From contig NZ_CP044227.1 of the NCBI RefSeq assembly GCF_008727735.1, positions 2,429,001 to 2,493,000 of the forward strand: a stretch of 64,000 nt of DNA. The letters are read 5' to 3'. Shown piece by piece: positions 1 to 11,517 of the stretch. Under the pieces are notes generated by a model that did not search any database, had not been told where the DNA came from, and saw nothing but the letters and a program-made list of their open reading frames with translations. Source of the DNA: Flintibacter sp. KGMB00164 (GTDB taxonomy: Bacteria; Bacillota; Clostridia; Oscillospirales; Oscillospiraceae). Position 1 is the stretch's first letter. Every line of letters begins with the position of its first letter. A program made the position numbers and the translations under genes.

Positions 1-1
1 G

Positions 2-1150
2 AAACCCAAAAAGCCGAATATCCTGGTTCGTGTGCTGGCCCTTCTGGTCACTGCCGCCCTGCTCATTGGGGCGGTATTTCTGGTAGCCAACCGGGACAAA
101 TTCAATCTGGACGCTCTGAAGCGCTGGTTTGAATACCGGGACCTGAAAACCAGCGACACCGGCGAGGCCGCCCCCTTCTCCCACGCGGGAGGAGACCAGG
201 CCACCTTCGCCTATCTGGAGGACGGCATCCTGCTCTCCTCCACCTCCGGTGTGCGCTACTACTCCTTCTCGGGTGAGACCTACGCCCAGGAGGTACTCAC
301 CTTGGAGCACCCCACCCTCTCCACCGCCGGAGCTACCGGCGTGGCCTACGATGTGGGCGGTCAGAACCTGTTTGTCTTCCGCAACGCCCAAGAAGCCTTC
401 CGCCTCACCCTGGACGACGGAAACAGCCTGCTCTCCGCCCGGGTCAACGAGGCGGGCTGGCTGGCTGTCACCGCCCAGCAGAGTGGCTATAAGGGCAGCG
501 TCACGGTGTACAACAGCACCTTTGACAAGACAGTCATTCAGATCAATCTCTCCAGCACCTTTATCATGGATGCCGTTCTCTCCCCCGACTGCAAGACAGT
601 GGCCATTCTAACCTTGGGGCAGTCGGGCGGCTCCTATGAAAGCCAGGTCCGCTTCTACCCCGTGGACCAGAAGGAGCCCTCTGCGGTGGTCTCTCTGGGC
701 AACCTGGTTCCCCTGGACCTGGATTACGAAAACGGAGCCCTGTGGGTGCTGGGCGAGGACGAGGTGGTCATTGTCTCCCCCAACGGAAAGGAGACCGCCA
801 CCTATTCTCTGGGCGGCAACTATCTGAAGGGCTGTGACCTGGGCGGCGACGGCTTTGCCGTGCTGCTGCTGGGCCGCTACCGGGCGGGCTCGGCCAACCA
901 GATCGTCACCGTGGATTCCAATGGGGAGGAGATTGCCACCCAGTCTCTCACCTCCTCCGTGCTCTCCTTTGACGCGGCAGGGCGGTATTTCTCCCTGCTC
1001 ACCGGCGATACCCTCACCATCTACACGTCTGATATGACAACATATAGTATTCTGGAGCATACGCAAAACGCCCGGTATACGGCGCTGTCCTCCTCCGGGG
1101 CCGCCGTGCTGGCCAATGCCCAGCAGGCTTGGCTGTACCTGCCCAACTAA
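2..1150 (+). CDS. DUF5711-like membrane-anchored beta-propeller protein (5' partial)
   Basis: The reading frame is open to the left edge, so the true start lies outside the window. The first visible GTG is at 32. A basic stretch is followed by one hydrophobic segment (about residues 8-30), giving a type II membrane anchor or uncleaved signal. The rest is about 330 residues rich in short beta-strand patterns with G-Y/F and S/T repeats, like WD40 or propeller-like extracytoplasmic domains. I infer a DUF5711-type protein of Clostridia; no catalytic residues are recognisable. It lies 36 bp upstream of a cvpA-like gene on the same strand and probably shares its transcript. Function unknown. Confidence 0.6.
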   Translation, partial: KPKKPNILVRVLALLVTAALLIGAVFLVANRDKFNLDALKRWFEYRDLKTSDTGEAAPFSHAGGDQATFAYLEDGILLSSTSGVRYYSFSGETYAQEVLTLEHPTLSTAGATGVAYDVGGQNLFVFRNAQEAFRLTLDDGNSLLSARVNEAGWLAVTAQQSGYKGSVTVYNSTFDKTVIQINLSSTFIMDAVLSPDCKTVAILTLGQSGGSYESQVRFYPVDQKEPSAVVSLGNLVPLDLDYENGALWVLGEDEVVIVSPNGKETATYSLGGNYLKGCDLGGDGFAVLLLGRYRAGSANQIVTVDSNGEEIATQSLTSSVLSFDAAGRYFSLLTGDTLTIYTSDMTTYSILEHTQNARYTALSSSGAAVLANAQQAWLYLPN

Positions 1151-1186
1151 GAAGCGCCCCCCACGCGGGGAAATAAGGAGATTCCC

Positions 1187-1912
1187 ATGAGCTATCTTTT
1201 CTTTGACCTGATCCTTGCCGTTGTCCTGGCCGTTACCCTGTTTCAAGGCTACCGCAAGGGCTTTGTCCTGACCCTGTGCGGCTTTCTGGCTGTGTTCGTG
1301 GCCTTTATCGGGGCCTCCGTTCTCTCTGACGCTCTGGCGGAACCGGTCAGCCAGATGGTCCGCCCCGCTATTGAGCTCAACATCAACTCCGCTCTGGAGG
1401 AAAGCCTCCAGGAGCAGGGCGTGACCCTTCCCGAGGGAAGCACTTCCTCTTCGGACAGCTCCGGCCTGGACGGCCTGGGTGAGGACTTCTCCCTGGAGCA
1501 GATCCTGGACCTGGTGGGCGACTCCGCTCTGGTACAGTATTTCTCGGACGCCATTCACGGCGCGGTGAGCCAGGGCGTGCTGGCGGTGACCTCCAATGTG
1601 GTGGAGTCCATTGCCGGATACATCGCCCTGCAGATCGCCCAAGGCGTGCTGTTTATCATCTGCTTTGTCCTGGTGCTGGTGGCCTGGCACTTCCTCAGCC
1701 AGGCTCTGAACCTGGCCTTCAAGCTGCCGGTACTGTCCACCCTCAACCACTGGGCGGGCGCGGGCATGGGTCTCATCAAGGGAGCCGCCCTGCTATTTAT
1801 CGCCTGCTGGCTGCTGCGCAGCATGATCCCCCAGGAGGCGGTGGACGGCACCATGCTGCTCCACTTCTTCTGCACCACCAATCCCTTTGCCCTGATGGCC
1901 AGCTTTCTGTAA
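1187..1912 (+). CDS. CvpA family membrane protein
   Basis: This 241-residue integral membrane protein starts 7 nt after AAGGAG. The N-terminus carries the CvpA-like pattern of a first helix followed by F-x-G-Y-R-K-G-F. A soluble acidic/serine-rich insert (about residues 80-110) separates the first two helices from the C-terminal helices at about 140-180 and 195-220. The family is named for colicin V production in E. coli; in Firmicutes the role is not settled (envelope integrity or division have been proposed). It lies between the DUF5711-like gene and the Clp ATPase. The family call is good; no function can be given. Confidence 0.8.
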   Translation: MSYLFFDLILAVVLAVTLFQGYRKGFVLTLCGFLAVFVAFIGASVLSDALAEPVSQMVRPAIELNINSALEESLQEQGVTLPEGSTSSSDSSGLDGLGEDFSLEQILDLVGDSALVQYFSDAIHGAVSQGVLAVTSNVVESIAGYIALQIAQGVLFIICFVLVLVAWHFLSQALNLAFKLPVLSTLNHWAGAGMGLIKGAALLFIACWLLRSMIPQEAVDGTMLLHFFCTTNPFALMASFL

Positions 1913-1994
1913 TTCATGACCAGTTCATAATTGTGGTGTATGATACCCCGTAACTTGGAGCGTAACACGTTCACTCCGGAAAGGAGCGCAATAT

Positions 1995-4301
<2,307 letters not shown>

Positions 4302-4331
4302 CAAAATATAAAACCGCTTTTGCGATATAAA

Positions 4332-4374
4332 CCAGTGGGCCAGTCCAAACGGACTGGCCCACTGGCTTTCTTTT
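4332..4374 (+). terminator. Rho-independent terminator after the Clp ATPase
   Basis: A perfect 15-bp stem (4332-4346 with 4351-4365) around an AAAC loop is followed by CTTTCTTTT. It closes the forward operon. With A-rich sequence on its left it could also serve the convergent minus-strand gene that ends at 4400. Confidence 0.9.
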
Positions 4375-4399
4375 GATTAAAAATTTGTTTTCGTTGTAC

Positions 4400-5971
4400 T
4401 TAGGGCATGGTCGGCTCAGTGGGGATGAGAGAGCCAAGCAGCTCCATCAGGTCCACAACGGAAGCGCCTGCGGGAGGCTCCGTCGCGGGCTGGGTGCTGG
4501 TGGTCTGATAGGTCCCGTCCATCATCATATCCAAAGTCATATCCACCTGATAGAGGGTTCCGCTGCCCTCCTGGCCCTCACCCTGAGAGACCGCCATATT
4601 CATGGCCAACTCCATTTTGGAGCCCTTCATGGAGGTGGTAATGGACAGCTCTCCGCCTGCCACATTGGGATCGGCTTTCAGCTCCATGGCGTAGCCGTTC
4701 ACCTTGCCGCCGCTGGTGTAGAGGGTGAAGGTGCCCTGGATACCGCCCTCATTGAGGAAGGTATTCACATAGCTGGAGCCGGACTTGACAAAGTGGCTGT
4801 CGCCGCAGATGGTGTTGAGCAGCTCCAGATAGTCCGTGGTGGTAAAGGCTACGCTGTTAAGGGGCATATCCTTCAGCATCTGGGGCAGCAGCTGGGAGAA
4901 GCTCTCGTCCAGAGAGGCGTTGGACAGCTCCATAAGCTGGGCATAGGTCATGCCGGTCTGCTCAGACATGGCATCATAAAACGCGGCCATATCCATCTTA
5001 TACCAGCTCTCGGTATCCCAGCCATTGAGGTTCCCCAGCTGCTTGGAATCCAGCTTGAAGTAGAAGATTCCGTCGGTGGTATCACCCCGCATGGAGAAGC
5101 CCAGATCCATGGGGAACAGAGGCTCCCCTTCCGGAGAGGTCATCGCACCGGTCAGATCCAACCCGCCTGTTACCATTGAGGCATCCATGGTCATATCGGT
5201 ATCAAACTCAAACGCAGTGGTGCCGCCAGTGATCATATCGTAGTCGCCCTTGGCCGTAAACGAGAGATCGCTGTTGGTCTCCTGGATCTTCTGCTTCATG
5301 GTCAGGTCCATGGAATAGCTACCGGTGACCTTCTGGTTTTTCTCCACAAAGGTGCGGTTATAGGCCTGATACTCATCCATCCGATCATAGGTCTCGGTGT
5401 TGGCGGCCAGAATGGCATCTACGTCATCGATGATGACCGCTGCCACCTCGCCGTCCCAGCCTACATTGTAGCCCAGCGCGTCGGCCAGCAGGCCGAAGGG
5501 AATATAGGTGCGGTTCTGGTAGACATAGGGGGCCACTTCACTCTGGATATGCTCCACAACCTGGGCCTGATGCCCATGGGGGTCTGCCGTGGTATTTCCT
5601 TCATACCAGTAGGTAATGTCGTTGGAGCCAATGGTGAGTTCAACGGTCAAATCTCCCTGTTTGGTATTCCCCTGAAAGGCGGTATAAGACACATCGGGCT
5701 TGACGGCGGTGACCGTACCGGTGGCGCCATCCCATGTCATATCCTCCTCTGCAAAGCCCAGCTGCTCAAACACAGCCACAAAGGGCAGGCAGGAGCGGTT
5801 CTCCCGGATCTGAGGCACTGCATCGGGGAAGGTGACGTACTCTCCATTGACCATCACATAGAAGTCCCCCTGCTTGGCGGGGAGGGTATCGTTGTCCGCA
5901 GCCAGAGCGGGCAGCGTCAACAGGGCGGCGGTCACGCCGGTGCACAGCAGCAGGCGAAGATGCTTTTTCAT
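4400..5971 (-). CDS. Secreted protein with copper amine oxidase N-terminal-like (stalk) domain
   Basis: This 523-residue protein starts with a clear signal peptide (MKK, hydrophobic core, cleavage near LPALA-A). Residues 30-190 contain two copies of the copper-amine-oxidase N-domain pattern (V-x-G-x-Y/F, a run like RTYIPFGLLADALGYNVGWD, then a strand repeat), a fold used as a structural stalk in Firmicute surface proteins. The remaining 300 residues look like a beta-rich lipid- or ligand-binding domain with many Met and Thr; I do not recognise it. There is no Cys lipobox or LPXTG, so release or loose wall association is likely. It is monocistronic, with its own promoter at 6009-6037. Confidence 0.75.
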   Translation of the reverse strand: MKKHLRLLLCTGVTAALLTLPALAADNDTLPAKQGDFYVMVNGEYVTFPDAVPQIRENRSCLPFVAVFEQLGFAEEDMTWDGATGTVTAVKPDVSYTAFQGNTKQGDLTVELTIGSNDITYWYEGNTTADPHGHQAQVVEHIQSEVAPYVYQNRTYIPFGLLADALGYNVGWDGEVAAVIIDDVDAILAANTETYDRMDEYQAYNRTFVEKNQKVTGSYSMDLTMKQKIQETNSDLSFTAKGDYDMITGGTTAFEFDTDMTMDASMVTGGLDLTGAMTSPEGEPLFPMDLGFSMRGDTTDGIFYFKLDSKQLGNLNGWDTESWYKMDMAAFYDAMSEQTGMTYAQLMELSNASLDESFSQLLPQMLKDMPLNSVAFTTTDYLELLNTICGDSHFVKSGSSYVNTFLNEGGIQGTFTLYTSGGKVNGYAMELKADPNVAGGELSITTSMKGSKMELAMNMAVSQGEGQEGSGTLYQVDMTLDMMMDGTYQTTSTQPATEPPAGASVVDLMELLGSLIPTEPTMP

Positions 5972-6008
5972 ACAAGGCTCCTTTCTCAGATAGAGGATTG
6001 GTACCTTA

Positions 6009-6055
6009 ATTATATATTTCAGAAAATTTTAAGTCAATTAAGATCATCTTAATTG
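6009..6055 (-). promoter_or_regulatory. Promoter with overlapping 21-bp palindrome
   Basis: On the minus strand there is TTGACT (6032-6037), a 17-bp spacer and TATAAT (6009-6014), an almost ideal vegetative promoter for the gene starting at 5971. A perfect 10-bp inverted repeat around a single central base (6035-6055) overlaps the upstream half of the -35 box, a typical place for a repressor operator. Confidence 0.7.
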
Positions 6056-6103
6056 TTTGATATAACGAATCTTTTTCTGCTGCTCCGGGAAAAGCGAATC
6101 TCC

Positions 6104-8665
6104 TTACTCTAAATTAAACCAGCAATAAAAACGGACACTGTACCCCTCATCCAGCACCAGACGGAACGTCCATGTTTTCCCAGCGCTGTCTCCGTTCATG
6201 GCAGCGTTGTCCGAGAGCGTGAACTCAATTCCCTCAAAGCCCTTCTCCACACGGTCTGTGATGGTAAAGGAGCTCCAGCTCCAGGCAGTGTACATGCCAT
6301 CTATTTTCTCACCGCAGGGCACGTCATCCCGGAAGTAGAGCGCTCCCTCATAGAACAGGAAGGGGGCATCGGGCCCGGAGAGCATTTCATCCACCATACG
6401 CTGCGCCAAGGCGTCGGAGAAGTAGAACTGGAACGCTCCCAGCAGTTCGTTCCGGTTCTGGGGGTATCCTCCGCCCCGCACCAGCTTCCACTGTTCGGGC
6501 AGGGTCTGGGCCTGGTAGCCCGCCTGGGCCAGCTCCTCACGGGTAAAGGTGTACTCCCCGGTCCCGCCGATATAGCCCTGGTACAGCTGCATCCATTCTT
6601 CCGCCCCGGCATAGGCCACCTGAGCCATAGCCTGCCATTTCTCCTCCTCCGACAGGTCGGGCAGTTCATACCAAAACAGGGGGTACTCCGGAGAAATATC
6701 AGAAATTCTTAGCCCCACAATGCTCCCGTTGCGGACGATCAAATAGGCCGTCATAGAGTAATCCCGCAGCCAGCCCTCCTCATCCAGCTCCATGCCTCCG
6801 GCAACCACCACGTTTTCCGGGTGGTCCACCAAAAAGCGGTACTCAATCTCATATACCGCGTATCCCAGCTCCATTCTCTGGAAGGACAGGGACTGGACGC
6901 GGCCGTCCAGGTAGTCATAGCCCTGGGTCCCTTCCGGCGGCCCCTGCTTCACTCGATCCTCCAGCCACTCCTGGACCAGGGCGTGGATGCTGTCCAGCTG
7001 GAAGCTGTCCAGCAGTTCGTCCACCCGCTCATACAGGGCGTTGTACCGCTCCATCTCCCCGGGAACGGTTTCGTCATAGCGCACGTCGCTGGGACCAATA
7101 GCATACAAAACCCCTTGGGCTGTCTGACCCAGGAAACGCTGTCCATGGGGATAGCCCGCATCGGCAATGCCCTGCCAATCGGTTGGGTCGGTCAAGTAAA
7201 TACCTACCAGCCAGCCCGCTCCATCCCAGTCTCCCGCGTTCTTCATGTAGAAGTCCACGCCGCCGTCCATTTCCTGGATGTCCACGCCCTCTGCCCAGCC
7301 TTCGGGCAGGGTAAGGGTAAAGCCATAGTCGTAGTTGCGGTAGTACGGGTAGGGCTTGGAATACTCCCTCACATGGGGCAGCAGATCCACCGTGTACGAC
7401 TGTCCCTCCAGATCAATGTACATGGACAGCTCGGTGATATCACCAACAGATTCTCCGTCCAGGTCAAAGGAGTAGGTCTTCCCCGGGGTCCAGGCCGTCT
7501 CGTCCAGGTAGTGTAGGCTCATGCCGCCCAACCATTCGACCTCGGCCCGCCCGGCAATATGCAGGCTCCAGTCCCGCTCCCCCTCCGGCAGGGTAAAGGA
7601 GACGGTCTGCCCGTCATAGGTGATGGTGTTTTCCAGCTCCTCTACCGCCTGGTCCGGCCCGCTGTTCTGGGTCTGCTCGCAGGCCACCAGACCCCCTGCC
7701 AGCACAGCACAGGCCAGGGCCAGACACACCAGAGCCCGGCCCCGCTTTTTTGACACAAACAGGTTGGTGAGCCGGGCCTTCAGTTCCTCCTTACTGCTGC
7801 CAAAGCGGCTGGAGAGAACGGGCCCTGCCCCTTCCGCCGCGCACTCCAGCAGCAGACGGCCATACCGATGGCGGAAGGCGGAATTTTCTTTGCCCGCTAC
7901 GTCCTCGTCACAGCACAGCTCCAGATTCCGGCCTGCCACACGGCTCATCCACCACACCAGAGGGTTGAACCAGTGCAGCCAGCAGGCTGCCATCATCAGG
8001 CCCTTGTACTCCAGGTCCCGGCGGCGCAGGTGGTTAAGCTCATGGAGGACTACCAGGGGGTCGCACTCCTCCTGAGGGATCAGCAGCACCGGACGCAGCA
8101 CGCCAAGCACCATGGCAGTGCGTACCCGGTCACTGCGCCGCACCTGAAAGCCGCGCTTGAGCCCCAGCCGCAGAGCCAAATATTGAATCTGCTCCCGGGT
8201 CTCGGGGGATACCGGACGCGCCCAGCGCAGCAGAGCCCGCCGGGTGACCAGGTAGCTGCTGATTTGGATGAGGGCGATGGCAAACACACCGGTCAGCCAT
8301 AACGTTCCCAACACCACCGCCACCGGCACCTCGGTCTGGGCGGTCAGGTCAGGCTCTTGCTCCGTTTGTGGAAGGGATGGTTCCACATTGGGCCCCACCG
8401 GAGAGAGCTGATCGTCCGGCAGCTCTCCCGAGGGGCGATTCGTGGGGATGGTCACCTCATACTGCGGCACCTGCACTGTCACCGCAGGCTTGGGCAGAGT
8501 GATCTCCACCGGTACCACCAGCCGAACGGCCAGCAGCAGCCACAGGATGTATAAGCTCTTGGCCTTTACCCGGCTTTGCAGCCACCGGGAGGCCAGCAGC
8601 AGGGGCAGCAGCACCGCCGACACGGTGGCCGACAGCCAGACCACGCGCAAAAACAGGGTCTCCAT
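6104..8665 (-). CDS. M56 family (BlaR1/MecR1-type) membrane metallopeptidase sensor
   Basis: This 853-residue protein has N-terminal transmembrane helices at about 5-28 and 36-55, an extracytoplasmic Pro-rich loop, another helix at about 115-140, then a cytoplasmic zinc protease domain with HELNH at 208-212 and a downstream helix near 315-335. The C-terminal 500 residues are extracellular and beta-rich. They lack an obvious penicillin-binding SxxK/SxN sensor, so the signal is probably not a beta-lactam. The start codon abuts the stop of the BlaI-type gene with no gap, the classic repressor-sensor arrangement: the protease relieves BlaI repression when its sensor domain is triggered. The inducer is unknown. 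Confidence 0.85.
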   Translation of the reverse strand: METLFLRVVWLSATVSAVLLPLLLASRWLQSRVKAKSLYILWLLLAVRLVVPVEITLPKPAVTVQVPQYEVTIPTNRPSGELPDDQLSPVGPNVEPSLPQTEQEPDLTAQTEVPVAVVLGTLWLTGVFAIALIQISSYLVTRRALLRWARPVSPETREQIQYLALRLGLKRGFQVRRSDRVRTAMVLGVLRPVLLIPQEECDPLVVLHELNHLRRRDLEYKGLMMAACWLHWFNPLVWWMSRVAGRNLELCCDEDVAGKENSAFRHRYGRLLLECAAEGAGPVLSSRFGSSKEELKARLTNLFVSKKRGRALVCLALACAVLAGGLVACEQTQNSGPDQAVEELENTITYDGQTVSFTLPEGERDWSLHIAGRAEVEWLGGMSLHYLDETAWTPGKTYSFDLDGESVGDITELSMYIDLEGQSYTVDLLPHVREYSKPYPYYRNYDYGFTLTLPEGWAEGVDIQEMDGGVDFYMKNAGDWDGAGWLVGIYLTDPTDWQGIADAGYPHGQRFLGQTAQGVLYAIGPSDVRYDETVPGEMERYNALYERVDELLDSFQLDSIHALVQEWLEDRVKQGPPEGTQGYDYLDGRVQSLSFQRMELGYAVYEIEYRFLVDHPENVVVAGGMELDEEGWLRDYSMTAYLIVRNGSIVGLRISDISPEYPLFWYELPDLSEEEKWQAMAQVAYAGAEEWMQLYQGYIGGTGEYTFTREELAQAGYQAQTLPEQWKLVRGGGYPQNRNELLGAFQFYFSDALAQRMVDEMLSGPDAPFLFYEGALYFRDDVPCGEKIDGMYTAWSWSSFTITDRVEKGFEGIEFTLSDNAAMNGDSAGKTWTFRLVLDEGYSVRFYCWFNLE

Positions 8666-9046
8666 TTACATGCCCCCCTTTTCCTCCAGCTCATCCAGAT
8701 AGGCCCGCAGCTCCTCCACCTCGCTTTGGTCTAGGGCTCCGCCGTCGTGGAGGGCGGCGGCAAAGCGCTTGAGGGACCCCTCGTACAGCTTGCCCAGGAT
8801 GGTGCGTCCCTCCTGGCGGCGATAGGCCTCTCGCTCCACCAGCGGGGTGTAGCGGTTCGTTTTCCCCTCCTTGCGGCAGGCCAGATAGCCCTTCTCCTCC
8901 AGGCGCTTGAGGTAACTGTGCAGGGCGCTGGCGGTAAGGGGCCGTTCCAGCCGCTCCAAAATAGCGGGCGCGGTGGCCTCCTTCAGTTCCCACACCACCA
9001 GCATAATGTCCAGCTCCGACTCGGGCAGACGGGGATAGTCCTTCAT
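8666..9046 (-). CDS. BlaI/MecI/CopY family repressor
   Basis: This 126-residue winged-helix repressor starts after AGGAGG. The N-terminus (LPESELDIMLVVWELKEATA) is the typical BlaI/MecI opening, followed by the recognition region with SALHSYLKRLEEKGYL and a wing containing KEGKTNRYTPLV. The C-terminus is a dimerisation helix bundle. It is transcribed with the M56 sensor and very likely represses its own promoter through the paired dyads at 9068-9109. Confidence 0.9.
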   Translation of the reverse strand: MKDYPRLPESELDIMLVVWELKEATAPAILERLERPLTASALHSYLKRLEEKGYLACRKEGKTNRYTPLVEREAYRRQEGRTILGKLYEGSLKRFAAALHDGGALDQSEVEELRAYLDELEEKGGM

Positions 9047-9067
9047 GGAGCACTCCTCCTTTCTATT

Positions 9068-9122
9068 TCTGCATTTGCAGATCTTTCAATAATATTCTAC
9101 ATTTGCAGAAATTGATTGTCAA
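9068..9122 (-). promoter_or_regulatory. Promoter with two BlaI-type operator dyads
   Basis: On the minus strand TTGACA (9117-9122), a 17-bp spacer and TAGAAT (9094-9099) form the promoter of the repressor-sensor operon. Two 14-bp dyads of form TCTGCA-N2-TGCAGA occur at 9068-9081 (perfect) and 9096-9109 (one change), centred 28 bp apart. One covers the -10/spacer and the other the start of transcription. This is the layout expected for two BlaI dimers shutting the promoter. Confidence 0.75.
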
Positions 9123-9137
9123 GAAGTTTTCCTCAAT

Positions 9138-10172
9138 TTATTGCCAAATGTGCAAAAAGAGCCGCGCCATGCTCCACCCCAGGACCACACAGCCGGGAAA
9201 GGTAAGTCCCCAGGCCAGGGCAATGGTACCCGCCACCCTCCAGTCCGCCTTCTTTTCCCCGGCGGAGCCCACTCCCAGCAGCGCGGCGGTGCGGGTATGG
9301 GTGGTGGAGACGGGCAGGCCCAGGATGGTGGCCACCAGCAGGCAGCCCACTCCTGCCACATCGCAAGCTACCCCATCCCGGGGGTTGAGGGTCACCATCT
9401 CCCGGCCCACCGTGTCGATGATCCGCCGTCCCCCCATTCCGGTGCCCAGCGCCATTCCCACCGCGCAGAACACCAGCAGCCACAATGGCACTACAAAGGT
9501 CTGCTCGTCCTGCCGTCCCTGGACCAGAGCCGTCCCCAGCAGAAACACCCCCAGAAACTTCTGGCCGTCCTGCGCTCCGTGGAAAAAGGCAGTGGCCGCC
9601 GCTCCGGGAAGCTGAAGGCAGCAAAAGAGGCGGTCCGATCCTCTCCATGTTCCGGCCCACCGTCCCATCTGCCGCCCACACCAGAACCCGGCGGCGGTGG
9701 ACAGCAGCAGGCCCAGCAGCACCTTCCCCCAGCTCTCCCAGCGCACACAGCTCCAGCTTCCCTCCAGAGCTACCGCTGCCCCGGTGATCCCCGCCACTAA
9801 GGCGTGGCTCTCGCTGGTAGGAATACCCCACCGCCAACACACCACTGCCCAGACCACCACCCCCGCCATTCCGGCGCTCAGGGCAATGGAGGCCGCCCGT
9901 GGGCCGCCGGAAAAGGCGGCGATGGAGTAGACCGTCTCGGCCACCGAGGCGTTTACCGCCGTCACGCAGCACACTCCGGCAAAGTTGCACACCGCCGCCA
10001 GAATCACCGCCCTGCGAAAGGGCAGCGCTCCCGTGACCACCGCTCCGGCAATGGCGTTGGGAGCATCGGTCCAGCCGTTGACCAGCAGCACCCCCAGAGT
10101 GAGCAGCGTAAACAGGGCCAGAGCCGGGGTTTCTCCCAGCTGCTGCAAAAAGGCAAAAAAAGAGTGGGACAT
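9138..10172 (-). CDS. PiT family inorganic phosphate transporter
   Basis: This 344-residue membrane protein has the family's duplicated structure. The first repeat carries NGWTDAPNAIAG near the N-terminus and the second HGAQDGQKFLG near the middle; both are versions of the PiT signature G-x-N/Q-D-x-x-N/K. About ten hydrophobic segments are visible. I chose the ATG at 10172, 5 nt after GGAGGTGA, rather than upstream GTG/TTG codons. It probably moves phosphate (or a metal-phosphate) with a cation. No PhoU-like gene lies beside it, and it appears to be a single gene between the blaI promoter and dinB. Confidence 0.85.
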   Translation of the reverse strand: MSHSFFAFLQQLGETPALALFTLLTLGVLLVNGWTDAPNAIAGAVVTGALPFRRAVILAAVCNFAGVCCVTAVNASVAETVYSIAAFSGGPRAASIALSAGMAGVVVWAVVCWRWGIPTSESHALVAGITGAAVALEGSWSCVRWESWGKVLLGLLLSTAAGFWCGRQMGRWAGTWRGSDRLFCCLQLPGAAATAFFHGAQDGQKFLGVFLLGTALVQGRQDEQTFVVPLWLLVFCAVGMALGTGMGGRRIIDTVGREMVTLNPRDGVACDVAGVGCLLVATILGLPVSTTHTRTAALLGVGSAGEKKADWRVAGTIALAWGLTFPGCVVLGWSMARLFLHIWQ

Positions 10173-10202
10173 GAACTCACCTCCATGTCCCACGGTATGT
10201 CC

Positions 10203-11447
10203 CTATTTTGGATGATATGCGCCACCCGGCGGCGGAGCGTGCCGCTCCCGGTCCATGCCTTTGGGGGTGGAGGCCCGGCCAATGGCCCCCTTGCCGTACT
10301 TGTCCCGGATGGCGTCCATGGCCCGGTCCAGCTGCTCCAGACGCTGGCGCTTTTCCTCCTCTGCCCCGGCAAACAGGTCCTGCTGGGCCACGGCCTCGTC
10401 CTCGGCCACCAGATAGATGGCGGTAACGGTGAGCGCCCGCACCGGCAGGCTCATATTCCACAGCTGGTCGGCCAGGTCCATGGCCTCCCGGGCCAGCTCC
10501 CGGCTGAGATTGGTGGGCCGGTCCAGCTGCTTCTGGCGGCTCACATCCCGAAAATCCGGGTTCCGAACGGTGAGAGCCACACCGCCGCACTTCATACCAT
10601 GGCGGCGCAAGCGGGCGGCCACTTGGTCGGAGAGCATGGCAATGCCGGAGGCGATCTCCTCCCGTCCCTGGAGGTTTTTAGGGAATGTCAATCCGTTGCC
10701 CACCGACTTGGGGGGCGCGTGCTCCCCCGCCGGAGCCACCGGAGCGCGGTCCAGGCCATTGGCGTAGTCGTGGAGTTGGGCTCCCGGCCGCCCCAACAGC
10801 TGATAGAGGGCCTCCCGGTCAAACCGGGCCAGTTCCCCGATGGTGCGCACCCCAAACTTCTCCAACGTGCGCCCCGCCGCCCGGCCCACAAACAGCAGGT
10901 CAGTCACCGGGAGAGGCCAAACGATGGTTTTGAAATTTTCGGGAGTGATACAGGTGGTGGCGTCGGGCTTTTTGTAGTCGCTGCCCAGCTTGGCAAACAC
11001 CTTGTTGAAGGACACCCCCACCGAGATGGTCAGCCCCAGCTCTCCCCGCATCCGCTCCCGCAGGCGGTCGGCCAGGGCTGCCGGGTCCCCTCCGAAGAGG
11101 TGGAGGGTGCCGGTAACATCCAGCCAGCTCTCATCGATGCCGAAGGGCTCCACCAGATCGGTGTACTCCTGGTAGAACTCATTGACCCGCCGGGAGTATT
11201 CCCGGTACCGGTCGTGGTGGGCGGGCAGCAGCACCAGGTCCGGGCACTTTTTCCGTGCCTGCCAGATGGTCTCGGCAGTCTTTACCCCGAACCGCTTGGC
11301 TGGCTCATTTTTGGCCAGGATGATGCCGTGGCGGCTCTCCGGGTCGCCGCACACCGCCACGGGCAGGTGGCGCAGCTCCGGGTGGCTCAGCAGCTCCACC
11401 GAGGCGTAAAAGCTATTCAGATCACAGTGGAAAATCACCCGCTCCAC
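10203..11447 (-). CDS. dinB: DNA polymerase IV (Y-family translesion polymerase)
   Basis: This 414-residue protein starts at GTG. The palm-domain metal ligands are visible: Asp9 in FHCDLNSFYASVE and Asp105-Glu106 in GIDESWLD. The steric-gate Tyr follows in SFYASVE. The thumb HhH region and little-finger domain follow, with an extra roughly 60-residue basic tail but no recognisable C-terminal beta-clamp-binding peptide. It performs error-prone bypass synthesis at lesions. The upstream region carries a LexA-like box overlapping its -35 element, consistent with SOS induction. Confidence 0.93.
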   Translation of the reverse strand: MERVIFHCDLNSFYASVELLSHPELRHLPVAVCGDPESRHGIILAKNEPAKRFGVKTAETIWQARKKCPDLVLLPAHHDRYREYSRRVNEFYQEYTDLVEPFGIDESWLDVTGTLHLFGGDPAALADRLRERMRGELGLTISVGVSFNKVFAKLGSDYKKPDATTCITPENFKTIVWPLPVTDLLFVGRAAGRTLEKFGVRTIGELARFDREALYQLLGRPGAQLHDYANGLDRAPVAPAGEHAPPKSVGNGLTFPKNLQGREEIASGIAMLSDQVAARLRRHGMKCGGVALTVRNPDFRDVSRQKQLDRPTNLSRELAREAMDLADQLWNMSLPVRALTVTAIYLVAEDEAVAQQDLFAGAEEEKRQRLEQLDRAMDAIRDKYGKGAIGRASTPKGMDRERHAPPPGGAYHPK

Positions 11448-11467
11448 GGCCCCACCCCCTTTTCTTT

Positions 11468-11507
11468 ATCATAGCGCGTCCACCCATTTATGTCAAACAA
11501 ACGTTCT
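11468..11507 (-). promoter_or_regulatory. dinB promoter with LexA-like box
   Basis: On the minus strand TTGACA (11491-11496), a 17-bp spacer and TATGAT (11468-11473) precede dinB. Directly overlapping the -35 is AGAACGTTTGTTTG (11494-11507), which fits the Gram-positive LexA/DinR consensus CGAAC-N4-GTTYG except for the first base. Divergent from the promoter at 11518. Confidence 0.65.
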
Positions 11508-11517
11508 GTTTTCTCCA

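Noticed and set aside
9804-11474. 556-codon frame opposite the PiT and dinB genes
   Set aside because: It spans two well-supported minus-strand genes and their promoters, with no start signal.
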